Source of the DNA: Phycisphaeraceae bacterium
GTDB taxonomy: Bacteria > Planctomycetota > Phycisphaerae > Phycisphaerales > Phycisphaeraceae
Assembly: GCA_029260655.1 (NCBI GenBank)
Contig: JAJDCU010000069.1
Span: forward strand, 1-64,000
DNA length: 64,000 bases
Direction of reading: 5' to 3'
Shown here piece after piece: positions 29,937 to 38,779 of this stretch. Within the stretch, counting starts at the first letter, position 1. Each line of letters begins with the position of its first letter. The position numbers were made by a program, and so were the translations under genes. The notes under the pieces were generated by a model. The model made no database searches and was not told the origin of the DNA. It worked only from the letters and a program-made list of their open reading frames with translations.

Positions 29937-31430
29937 ATGATGGTGAATGATCTGCGTAATACCCTTCTTATCGGCCTGACGGTGCTGGCGCTGGCGTCTG
30001 CGGCGTGGTGGCTGGACCCCCAGCGATCCGCCGCGGACCAGCAGGGCGCCGGTGCTACGGCCGTGACCCGGCCCGCAGAGCCCGACAGCCAGGCGCCAAG
30101 CACTCAGCCAAGCACTCAGCCGGGCACTCAACCCGACACCGCCGCCACACGCCCCGCCCCGCGCCCGCCATCGCTGCGCCACCGGCTGGGGATCAACGCA
30201 GCACACATCAGGCTCGGCAAACAGACCCCCACCGGGGTCGGCATCACCGTCGGGCATGTCGAGTTTGGTCAGGGCCAATACCTGCCCAACACCACCGCGC
30301 CGGTGTTCAAAGGCGTCACCTTCGTCAAACGCTCGGGGGTGTCCAAGGTCTCCGGCCACGCCTTCGCCACCGCGCGCGTCATCTACGGCCGCCAGGGGTT
30401 TGCTCCGGGCGTCAACGTCGTGCACTGCTTCGAGTCGCGCGACTGGATGGGTAAGGGCTATCTCGGCGCGGATACCGATCGGCCTCCGGTCGGCGGGCCG
30501 ATGCGCGTGTTGACTCATTCCTGGGTCAGCGATGCCCCCTACGCCGCCGAGGTCCTGCGCCGCGCCGACTGGCAGGTCGACACGCACGACACCGTTATCT
30601 GTGTCGGGGTGAACAACGGCCGACATTCCCCCGTGCCGTACCTGCTTGGGACGGCATACAACGTGATCACGGTCGGGACGCCGTATCAAGGCGGTGAGTC
30701 GTCCGGTGGGTATACACGGATCGAGACCCCCGGCCGATGCAAGCCGGACATCGTCGGGCTCGGCGGGCTGACCAGCTTCACGACCCCGGCCGTCGCCGCG
30801 ATCGCCGCGCGCCTCTTGCAGGGAGCCGACGAGATGACCGACCACGCCCACCGCGCAGGCCGGGCCGAGGTCATCAAGGCCGTACTTCTCACCGGCGCGG
30901 TCAAGCCCCCCAATTGGCAGCCCGCGCCCGGCAGACCTCTGGATGAGCACCTGGGCGCGGGCGTCGTCCACTTCGATCAAAGCCTCCAGGTGTTGCAAGC
31001 AGGCCCCGCCGACCCAGGCAGGCTGCCCAAGCGCATGGGCTGGGACTTCCGCGCGATCCAGCCGGACCAGACCCTCGCCTACACCTTCGCCACCGCCGCC
31101 GAGATGGGCGAGACCTCGATTGTCCTCACCTGGCACCGCCGGATAACCGCCTTGGCGGACGCGGAAAGCTCGGTCCCGGCCGGGCGCTGGGTCGGTCTGT
31201 CACGCACCACCGACCTGAACCTGCGGCTTATCCACATCGACGATGCCGGCGAAGAGCACGACCTGGCGGTCAGCCAAAGCCGCGTCGACAACGTCGAGCA
31301 CATCTACCTCAAACAGCTTCCCCCCGGCCGATACCGCCTTGAAGTTTCCCGAAGTGACGCTGTCTACGACGAGCCTTGGGACTACGCCCTGGCCTGGCGC
31401 GTGGAACTGCTCGAAGATTCAGCCCCGTAA
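29937..31430 (+). CDS. Divergent subtilisin-like (S8) protein, possibly catalytically impaired
   Basis: GVGITVGHVEFG...SGHAFATARVIYG...GFAPGVNVV...GLTSFTTPAVAAIAARLLQ; His and Ser regions recognisable, Asp motif not. Confidence 0.65.
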   Translation: MMVNDLRNTLLIGLTVLALASAAWWLDPQRSAADQQGAGATAVTRPAEPDSQAPSTQPSTQPGTQPDTAATRPAPRPPSLRHRLGINAAHIRLGKQTPTGVGITVGHVEFGQGQYLPNTTAPVFKGVTFVKRSGVSKVSGHAFATARVIYGRQGFAPGVNVVHCFESRDWMGKGYLGADTDRPPVGGPMRVLTHSWVSDAPYAAEVLRRADWQVDTHDTVICVGVNNGRHSPVPYLLGTAYNVITVGTPYQGGESSGGYTRIETPGRCKPDIVGLGGLTSFTTPAVAAIAARLLQGADEMTDHAHRAGRAEVIKAVLLTGAVKPPNWQPAPGRPLDEHLGAGVVHFDQSLQVLQAGPADPGRLPKRMGWDFRAIQPDQTLAYTFATAAEMGETSIVLTWHRRITALADAESSVPAGRWVGLSRTTDLNLRLIHIDDAGEEHDLAVSQSRVDNVEHIYLKQLPPGRYRLEVSRSDAVYDEPWDYALAWRVELLEDSAP

Positions 31431-31509
31431 GCAGGCCGACCCCGACCACCGATCCAGCACGCCGATCCCACATCCCAAAGCACGCGGCGGGGGAGAGGAT
31501 CCGGGGGGC

Positions 31510-31537
31510 TTGACACCTATACCTCGAACTGTATAGT
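31510..31537 (+). promoter_or_regulatory. Sigma70-type promoter with embedded palindromic operator-like site upstream of padR
   Basis: TTGACA (31510-31515), 16-nt spacer, TATAGT (31532-31537); CTATAC (31517-31522)/GTATAG (31531-31536) inverted repeat inside the spacer. Confidence 0.75.
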
Positions 31538-31598
31538 ATTGGTTGGTTCGATGTATCAGCGTGGGTTCCCGACCCTGGCGAGGCAGGTGAAAAAACCG

Positions 31599-31967
31599 AT
31601 GGCACGATTAAAAAAAAGCACACTGGATGGCAACGTGGAGACGATGCTATTGGCCCTCCTGGCCGAGGGGCCAAGCTATGGGTACCAGATCGTCCGTGAC
31701 CTGAACCAGCAGGGCTCGGGCCTATTAAAACTCGGCGAGGGCACGGTGTACCCGGTGCTGCACCGCCTGGAGGAGCGTGGCCAGATCGCCGGCAAGTGGC
31801 GGCAACTCCAAGGCGCTCGGCCGCGCAAGTACTACCGGTTGACCCCCAAGGGCCGGCGTGCGCTGGCGGGTCAGCGCGAGCAGTGGGCCGGGCTCGTCGA
31901 GGTGATGCAGAAAATGCTGGATGGCGATCAGGCCCGTCCCCCCGTTTCCCAAGGAGGTGTCGCATGA
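31599..31967 (+). CDS. PadR-family transcriptional regulator
   Basis: LLALLAEGPSYGYQIVRDLNQQGSGLLKLGEGTVYPVLHRLEERGQIAGKW...GARPRKYYRLTPKGRRAL. Confidence 0.93.
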   Translation: MARLKKSTLDGNVETMLLALLAEGPSYGYQIVRDLNQQGSGLLKLGEGTVYPVLHRLEERGQIAGKWRQLQGARPRKYYRLTPKGRRALAGQREQWAGLVEVMQKMLDGDQARPPVSQGGVA

Positions 31968-32677
31968 GTGAAGCCATCGAACAATATCTGGACCGTGTGA
32001 TGCTTTACGCCCACATCGCTGAGCCGTCTCAGGCGGCGTGTGTGCGCGATGAGCAGGCGGACCACCTGGGTGAAAAAATCGAACGGTTCCTGGCCGAGGG
32101 TGTGCCCAGGGAGGACGCCGTATTCCGCGCGATCGAAGCGCACGGCCGACCCAAGGTCGTGGGCTACGGGCTGCGGCCCAGGTTCCCGTTAATCGACATC
32201 CGCACACACGGCACGGCGCGGGGCGTGATCGCCATCGGCCCCAGGGCGGTGGGTGTGTTCGCATTTGGCGGCGCGGCGTTTGGTGTCTTTGCTGTGGGCG
32301 GAATGGCGGCGGGGGTCGTGAGTTTCGGTGGCTTGGCGGCGGCGTTACTGTTCACCTGGGCCGGGGTGGGGGTGGCCAGCTTCGCTTATGCCGGTGTCGC
32401 TGTGGGGCTCGTCGCGGCAGGCGGCATGGCTGTCGGTGTGGTGTCAGCCGGCGGTTATGCGTTCGGGATGTGGGTACCAGATGGGGGTATTGGGCTGAGT
32501 TATTTCAATGCGGACGGTGTGCCTCACTGGCTGCGCGCACTTGACCCCTTCTTGACCAACGGGCACCTTTACTTATCAGTGACTACGGGGCTTGTGCTGT
32601 CTTACATCCCTCTGCTGGGCCTGCCTCAATGGCTGTTGTTCAAGGAGCGTCGGCGTCTGCGTGAAGCAGGGTTTTAA
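31964..32677 (+). CDS. HAAS-like N-terminal domain with Gly/Ala-rich repeat region and C-terminal TM segment
   Basis: ATGA overlap with padR; N-term EQYLDRVMLYAHI...EIxxHL-like helices; then GVFAFGGAAFGVFAVGGMAAGVVSFGG repeats. Confidence 0.6.
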   Translation: MSEAIEQYLDRVMLYAHIAEPSQAACVRDEQADHLGEKIERFLAEGVPREDAVFRAIEAHGRPKVVGYGLRPRFPLIDIRTHGTARGVIAIGPRAVGVFAFGGAAFGVFAVGGMAAGVVSFGGLAAALLFTWAGVGVASFAYAGVAVGLVAAGGMAVGVVSAGGYAFGMWVPDGGIGLSYFNADGVPHWLRALDPFLTNGHLYLSVTTGLVLSYIPLLGLPQWLLFKERRRLREAGF

Positions 32678-32737
32678 GGCTTGCACGCACGCCAAGCCCT
32701 TTCGGTCGGCACGGATCTGAAATCACCTCGAAACGCA

Positions 32738-32806
32738 GTCTACGACCAGCCATGTGACGACGCCCTGGCCTGGCGGGTGGAACTGCTCGACGCAGCGGGC
32801 CCGTAG
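32738..32806 (+). pseudogene. Relict duplicate of the subtilase gene 3' end
   Basis: 69 nt match without gaps to 31362-31430 (about 57/69 identical by eye), encoding VYDQPCDDALAWRVELLDAAGP* versus VYDEPWDYALAWRVELLEDSAP*. Confidence 0.75.
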
Positions 32807-33023
32807 TCTCTGCCGTTCGAGTTGGGGTACTGCCCCGAGCCTTCTCATCCCTTCCAGAGCCTTCCCTTTCGCTCTGGCCGTCATAACCCTTGCGACCGAC
32901 CCCGGCGGACCGGGGTATGCGCTTGACCGCTTGAGCCTTTGATCGGACCCGCCGATGGATAACTCATGGCGGACGTGATCGGCTGCGCCCGGCGTCCATG
33001 CATGGAGGCGCGGAGAACCCGCG

Positions 33024-33851
33024 ATGGTGGATCGTAATGATGACTGTGATCGTCCAGACACGCTGAGCGTGGGCGCGGCCGCGCCGCTGCACATGGCGCA
33101 GCTGCTGCTGATTGACGGCGAAGACGGGACGCGCTTCCGGATCGCCGCGGACCTCCAGCGGGCCGGCGCGTCGGTTGATTTGGCCGGCGACGGTGAGCAG
33201 GCCCTGTGCCGTCTGTCCGATGCTCAGGCGTGTCAGGAGCCCTACGACCTGGTGCTGATCGACCTGGCGGGGCTGGGGCCTAAGGGGCTCAAGGCCGCGG
33301 CGATGCTGCGAGACGCCGAGTACGCCGGCCCGGTCCTGGCGCTAACCGACAAGCCGCCTCGCCGTGACGGTCGGCGGTGTGTGCAGGCCGGCTGCGATGA
33401 GCTGATCCGCAAGGCCGACGATCCTTCGCTGCTGATCGAAGTGTCTACGTCGCTTGTCAACCGTGAAAAGACCCGACGGTTTGGGCTCGCCCGCCCCGAT
33501 GACGTGACCAGCGAGCTGTCGACCTACCCGGAGCTATTGATGATGCTCCGCCGATTCGTCGGCAACCTCCCGGACACGATCGAGTCGGTCCTGGCGGCGC
33601 AGCGCCAGCGGGACATCGAGGAACTCCGCTCGACACTGGACGAGCTTAAGCGCAGCGCCACCCGCCACGGGTACCTGTCGATCAGGGCCTCGGCGGTGTC
33701 GGCTCAGCAGCAGCTCGAGCAAACCCGAAAGCCCGAGGCTCAGCCGGTGATGGACGCTATCGGTGAGCTGGTCGAGCTTTGCCAGCGCGCCACCGCCAGC
33801 CCGGCCGACCCGCCCCCGCCCAGCGGTCCGCCGTTGCCGCCGTCGGGGTAA
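33024..33851 (+). CDS. Response-regulator receiver-like domain with C-terminal Hpt-like helical region
   Basis: AQLLLIDGEDGTRFRIAADLQRAGASVDLAGDGEQAL...YDLVLIDLAGLGPKG...VLALTD; C-term IEELRSTLDELKRSATRHGYLSI. Confidence 0.65.
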   Translation: MVDRNDDCDRPDTLSVGAAAPLHMAQLLLIDGEDGTRFRIAADLQRAGASVDLAGDGEQALCRLSDAQACQEPYDLVLIDLAGLGPKGLKAAAMLRDAEYAGPVLALTDKPPRRDGRRCVQAGCDELIRKADDPSLLIEVSTSLVNREKTRRFGLARPDDVTSELSTYPELLMMLRRFVGNLPDTIESVLAAQRQRDIEELRSTLDELKRSATRHGYLSIRASAVSAQQQLEQTRKPEAQPVMDAIGELVELCQRATASPADPPPPSGPPLPPSG

Positions 33852-33992
33852 GCCGGCAGGCCGACGATCCAGCCGGTCCTGTTCGGCTCGGCTACGGCGT
33901 GCGATCCTTGACGCTTAGAATCCCCCGCGATACCGTCGTTTATTCACCGCTGCGCAATACCCGCGCAGCGGGTCTGGATCAGGAGGCGCATT

Positions 33993-35285
33993 ATGAGACG
34001 CAGGATCACCCTATCGGTCATTCATTGGTTAGCACCGGCCTTGCTGCTGGCTGTCGGCTTTGGGCAGGCGGCGGCGCAGGAGGTCCCTTTTACCGGGATC
34101 GTGACCCAGAGCCAGACGGATGTCCGCGCCGGCGCGGCCGACCGGTTCTACCGTGTGGGGGAGCTTGACAAAGGCCAACTCGTGCAGGTCCACGAGGTGC
34201 TCTCTGGCTGGAACAAAATCGTCCCGCCCAAGGGCGTGTTCAGCTACATCTCCAAGGCGTTCGTGGACGCCAAGGGCGACGGCTCCGCGGGGGTGGTCAA
34301 CACCGACGCAAGCAAGGTCACCGCGGCGGACTTGAACGGCCCGGCGGGGAGCTACCGGCCGCAGGTCCTTCTCAACGAAGGCGCCGGCGTGCAGATCGTG
34401 GCGGAGGAGGGCAGCCATTACAAGATCGTGTCCCCGCCCGGCGCGTACGTGTATCTGCCGCCGGGTTCGGTCCGACGGGCGCTGGCGATGGAGGCGGCGA
34501 CCGCCGAAGACCCGGCCGATGCCCCGGACGAGACACCGGACGAAGCCGATGAGGACGAACCCGCCCCCGTGGCCCAGCCGGCTGAACCCGTGGTCGAAAC
34601 GACCCCGGCTCCCGAGGTTGCTCCTGACGCCCCGGACGAGCCCAGCGCAGACATCGCAGATGCCCCCGTCGCCCCTGCTGCGGACGATCAGGCGGTGGCT
34701 GACCTGGTGGACCTGCTGGACGCCAGCAAGAGCGCCGAGCCCGAGCCGGCGATCCAGGCCGCGTCCCTGGCCGATCTTGAGAGGCGGATGGCGCTGCTGT
34801 TCGTGCTGGATGTAGAGGCCCAGCCTCTGGACGAGATGATCGGCCAGTACCAGGCGATCCAGGACGACCCGGGATTGTCGGCGTCGGATCGTCTGATCGT
34901 GGCGAAGCGGATCGCGGCGCTTGAGAAGAACAAGCAGATCGCCCAGGGCCTGACCAGTATCGCCGACGCCCGCGCAGCGACCCAGCCGGACGGCACCGCC
35001 GAGCCCGATCGACCACAGGTCCATTACGACGCGGTTGGACGCCTGCTTGCCAGCAGTATCTACGACGGCAAGACCCTCCCGCGGATGTACCGGCTGGTGG
35101 ACCCGACCACCGGGCGCGCGGTCGCGTACCTTCGGCCCGGCGGCAACCAGGCGGGCTCGGTGAGCACCACCCGGTTCCTCGGCAGACTCGTGGGCGTCAC
35201 AGGCCAACGCGCGTACGACCCGGCCCTGAAACTGGGCGTGATCAACGTCCAGCAGATCAACGCCCTGGAACCCGCCACAGACTGA
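33993..35285 (+). CDS. Secreted SH3-like domain protein with acidic Pro/Ala-rich linker
   Basis: Signal peptide; GIVTQSQTDVRAGAADRFYRVGELDKGQLVQVHEVLSGWNKIVPP is bacterial SH3-like. Confidence 0.7.
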   Translation: MRRRITLSVIHWLAPALLLAVGFGQAAAQEVPFTGIVTQSQTDVRAGAADRFYRVGELDKGQLVQVHEVLSGWNKIVPPKGVFSYISKAFVDAKGDGSAGVVNTDASKVTAADLNGPAGSYRPQVLLNEGAGVQIVAEEGSHYKIVSPPGAYVYLPPGSVRRALAMEAATAEDPADAPDETPDEADEDEPAPVAQPAEPVVETTPAPEVAPDAPDEPSADIADAPVAPAADDQAVADLVDLLDASKSAEPEPAIQAASLADLERRMALLFVLDVEAQPLDEMIGQYQAIQDDPGLSASDRLIVAKRIAALEKNKQIAQGLTSIADARAATQPDGTAEPDRPQVHYDAVGRLLASSIYDGKTLPRMYRLVDPTTGRAVAYLRPGGNQAGSVSTTRFLGRLVGVTGQRAYDPALKLGVINVQQINALEPATD

Positions 35286-35618
35286 CTCAATGGTCCTTCG
35301 GGCCCACGCTTTTTATAGTGTGTGAGACTGTGCCGGCTGTAACGGATACGTAAGCCACGCAAGCTGGCCGCGTCAGGCGAGGCTCTCCGCCTCACATTAA
35401 GGCGTCGGTTGTTCATATACGCCCGGATTACTTAACTTCTCATCGGTTTTTTCCTCGGGCCCGACTCGCGCCCCTCACGTCTGGCGCGGCTGTCCCTGCC
35501 ACGAGGGGCACTGGGCCAACTCAGCCAAGAAACAGGCCTTGAGGACTAACTCAGCCGCCTAAGCCAGCCGATGCACTCGGTGGGTCCGCTATGTATCGGC
35601 CCGACTAAGGAGGAGCAG

Positions 35619-36116
35619 GTGTCCAAGGATACGATCAAAATCGGGGAAATACTCATTGAGCAGGGCGTGCTCAGCGAGCAGCAGGTGTTTGAGGTTCTTC
35701 AAGCACAGAAGCAGCAAAAGATGCCCTTCGGCGTCCTGGCCGAGCGGATGTTTGATGTCACGCTCCACAGCATCGAGCACGCCTGGGTCGAGCAGTATCA
35801 CCGCTTCACCGGGACGATCGATCTGGCCCATGAAAAGTTCGACGCCGAGGCCCTGCGCGTGCTCAACCGCCGACAGGCCTGGCAGTTCGAGCTCTTGCCG
35901 ATCCGCACCGAGCCGAGCGGCGAGATGTTGATGGCCGCCAGCGCCAACCGCCTGGCACGGGCCGTCACCTTCGCCGCCAACCGCATCGACCGGGCCGTCT
36001 ACTTCCGCATCGCAGAGCAGGACCAGCTCCGCGAGTTCCTGCAAGAGCACTACCCGATGCCCGAGCTCTCACGCGAGATCATCCAGAAAGCCCGCGACCT
36101 TGCCGAGTCGGCGTAA
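35619..36116 (+). CDS. Stand-alone GspE/MshE N-terminal-like domain protein
   Basis: IGEILIEQGVLSEQQVFEVLQAQKQQKMPFGVLAERM...; GTG start preceded by AGGAGG-type RBS. Confidence 0.65.
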   Translation: MSKDTIKIGEILIEQGVLSEQQVFEVLQAQKQQKMPFGVLAERMFDVTLHSIEHAWVEQYHRFTGTIDLAHEKFDAEALRVLNRRQAWQFELLPIRTEPSGEMLMAASANRLARAVTFAANRIDRAVYFRIAEQDQLREFLQEHYPMPELSREIIQKARDLAESA

Positions 36117-36182
36117 GCAAGCTGTAGTTTCGGCGCGTCAGCAAGCTTTGGATCAAGCGACACCATGATAAATCCGCAGCAA

Positions 36183-36208
36183 CCCCAGGTTTCCGCCTGG
36201 GGCTGTTT
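36183..36208 (+). terminator. Probable rho-independent terminator
   Basis: ccccagg-tttccg-cctgggg followed by ctgtttct. Confidence 0.55.
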
Positions 36209-36413
36209 CTCAGGTGATGCGCCCACGCACTCTCATTCCCATAGCCTCGGGCAGAAGCTGGAAGTGACCCCCGCGGTCGAGCTAAACGATGCCTCGCTAC
36301 GCTTGGATTGTGAACGCTCTGGTGGCGGGCAATCGCCTGCACTTACCAGACTGTCAACCAGACATTGCCACATAAGACTCGACCGGTCCGAGTCAACACC
36401 GCGAGGTGTCTGC

Positions 36414-37082
36414 TCATGTGTGTGTCCGTTGCGACCGGCGCAGGCCGACCAGCGTCCCCAGGCCGATCAACGCCAGGCTCGCGGGCTCGGGGATCGAGAT
36501 CGAATCGAACACGACCTGATCGAGGCTGACGCCGCTGGGGACCTGCACCTCGAACGTTTCGAAGTCGGGGTTGGGGCGGATCTCCCAGTCCATGAAGAAG
36601 AAGAAGGTATCCAGGTCCACGTTTTCCGGCGTGGTCACGAAGGTGTTGATGATGCCGGAGGGGTTGACGGCATTGCCGTTATCGGTAGCGGAAAGGTTCG
36701 CGATAGCCGGGACAGGGAAAGAGCCGTCGCCGGCGATCAGATCGGTGTAGGTGATCTGAATCCGCAGTTTCTTCAGCGGCAGGTCATCGATCCAGTTGGG
36801 CATTGTGAACAGGTAGGTGGTAAAGGGGTGTTGGGGGTCGGGGGTGAAGATCTGCAGGCTCGGGTCAACGGCCGTGTTGGGCGTGATGGGGCCGGTGAGT
36901 CCATCGGGGTCGGGCCCGAATCCGAAGTCCACGGGGTTCGCGCCCGTGACGCCGAAGTCCCAGTGAACGAACGTGCTGACGGGTTGGCCGCGGTAGTCCG
37001 GGGGTGCGATATCGTCGCCGAGCGCGACGGCGGTGCATAAACCGAGGACGAGGGCGGCGACAGTCGTGGTGGCAAACTTCAT
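36414..37082 (-). CDS. PEP-CTERM sorted secreted protein
   Basis: Signal peptide; C-terminal IPEPASLALIGLGTLVGLRRSQR. Confidence 0.85.
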   Translation of the reverse strand: MKFATTTVAALVLGLCTAVALGDDIAPPDYRGQPVSTFVHWDFGVTGANPVDFGFGPDPDGLTGPITPNTAVDPSLQIFTPDPQHPFTTYLFTMPNWIDDLPLKKLRIQITYTDLIAGDGSFPVPAIANLSATDNGNAVNPSGIINTFVTTPENVDLDTFFFFMDWEIRPNPDFETFEVQVPSGVSLDQVVFDSISIPEPASLALIGLGTLVGLRRSQRTHT

Positions 37083-37812
37083 TGTGTTTCTCCTTCTCCT
37101 GGTGAAGTGGGTTTACCGGCTTACGATGGGCCGTATATGGTTTTATCAGGGTGCCCCGGAGAGATCCCGTCGGGTTAGGCGGATGTGTCCGTTGGGGTCT
37201 TCACGTAAGACATGTCCGACGCCCGACGCGATCCGTTCGTTAGCCATTGAAGGACCGGCGTAAGAAATGAAACAAGCACCCGGTACTACGGTGGTCGATG
37301 AGATCGAACGCATCCGCTAGACCCTCCCCACTGTCGGGAAGTGTGGTTGCGCATGAGTATGTGAGGTCAGCCCGGTGCGGCCAGACATCTTCCCTTTTGA
37401 TTGATGCCCAATCAATCGCCAGATCTAGAACTTAACGCACATGACCAGTGAAATCAAGACTTATTACTCCTTATACGTCGCATAGCTCAATCGGTGAGAT
37501 CAAAAGATAAAAAGTGTTAGCATCATTATGGACACGTCGCCGTATCAGCCGCAAGCGTTTCGACCGCCCGACCGCTCCAAACTTCAGCGGTGTTCTGTAC
37601 TTCCGCGCTTCGTTGACGCTTTGGTGCTTGTGTTCGGGTTATGGGGATGGTGCGAGGCGTCTTAATACCTGGATGATCGCGGTCTGCCACGTTCATTAAG
37701 GCTTTGATCGCGGCATCTGTGAAATCCGATCCGTTCGGAGGGCTGGTGGGGAGCAGGGATGGCGGTTGGGGCGGTCGTGCCTAAGCGGGCGCTTCCGCCG
37801 TAAACTATCCCC

Positions 37813-38637
37813 ATGCCGCGCGACCTGACCGACAAACTCATCGTCATCACCGGCGCCAGTTCGGGCATCGGGGCCGCGACCGCGCTGGCCTGCGCCAAGG
37901 CGGGGATGGATGTCGCCGTGTCCGCGCGGCGCACCGATAAGCTCAAGCAGGTCGCAGACGAAATCACATCATTGGGCAGGCGTTCCTTGGTAGTCGAGTG
38001 TGATGTGACTGTGGACGCGGACGTGCAAGGCTTGATGCGGCAGGCGCAAGAGGCCTTCGGCCGGGTCGACGCCGTGTTCGCCAACGCGGGCTACGGCATC
38101 TTCGGGACCGTCCTGGATACCGACCTGCAAACCCACCGGGACATCTTCGAGACCAACTACTACGGCACGCTCCGCACGATCCGCGAGGCGGTCCCGTATC
38201 TGCAAAAGACCGGCGACGGGCTCAAACACCTGCTGATCTGCTCATCGGTAGCCAGCGAGATCGGCGTGCCTAAGTTCGGTGCCTATTGCGCGACCAAGGC
38301 CGCGCAGGACTCGGTCGCAGGCGCGATGCGTGGGGAATTGGCCGATGAGGGGATCGTCGTGACCAGCGTCCACCCGATGGGGACCTCGACCGAGTTCGGC
38401 GAGCAGGCGAGGGCGTTATCTCCGGACAGGCGGGCCGCCGAGCGGGGGTCTACCCCTAGTTCATTAATGCAGACCAAAGAACACGTCGCCGCCGGCGTCG
38501 TCAAAACCTTACGTCGTCCCCGCCCGGAGCTCTGGCCCTCAACCCTGATGAGGTTCACGGTCGCGCTAGGCACCGTCAGCCCGCGCTTCGCCGCCTGGGC
38601 CATGCGCCGATACATGCGCAAGGTCAGCAAAGATTAG
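37813..38637 (+). CDS. Short-chain dehydrogenase/reductase
   Basis: KLIVITGASSGIGAATALACAKAGMDVAVSARRTDKL...NAGYG...YCATKAA. Confidence 0.92.
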   Translation: MPRDLTDKLIVITGASSGIGAATALACAKAGMDVAVSARRTDKLKQVADEITSLGRRSLVVECDVTVDADVQGLMRQAQEAFGRVDAVFANAGYGIFGTVLDTDLQTHRDIFETNYYGTLRTIREAVPYLQKTGDGLKHLLICSSVASEIGVPKFGAYCATKAAQDSVAGAMRGELADEGIVVTSVHPMGTSTEFGEQARALSPDRRAAERGSTPSSLMQTKEHVAAGVVKTLRRPRPELWPSTLMRFTVALGTVSPRFAAWAMRRYMRKVSKD

Positions 38638-38702
38638 CGCTATCCTCAGACCCCGGCTGCCGGGGGAATTGCTGACCACCAGGTCATTTCAGACGCCACA
38701 TG

Positions 38703-38740
38703 CGCAAAATCAGCAGGGACTGATCCCTGCTGATTTTGCG
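38703..38740. terminator. Bidirectional terminator-like perfect hairpin
   Basis: CGCAAAATCAGCAGGGA-ctga-TCCCTGCTGATTTTGCG, 17-bp perfect stem with A-tract/T-tract, between convergent genes. Confidence 0.85.
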
Positions 38741-38779
38741 AAGACGATCGCGGCCGGGCCGCTGATTTTTGATCAACCG

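Noticed and set aside
29934-31136. 400-aa minus ORF opposite the subtilase gene
   Set aside because: Low-information antisense ORF; the plus-strand product has signal/TM segment and S8 motifs.
31570-31620. Candidate A-tract slippage/frameshift site (gaaaaaaccg, ttaaaaaaaag) near the padR start
   Set aside because: The reading frame through it is normal for PadR; poly-A codes for Lys residues in the N-terminus.
36377-36395. GACTCGACCGGTCCGAGTC palindrome near the PEP-CTERM gene end
   Set aside because: Short, no T-run on the relevant strand, and such palindromes are expected by chance in a 64-kb GC-rich window.
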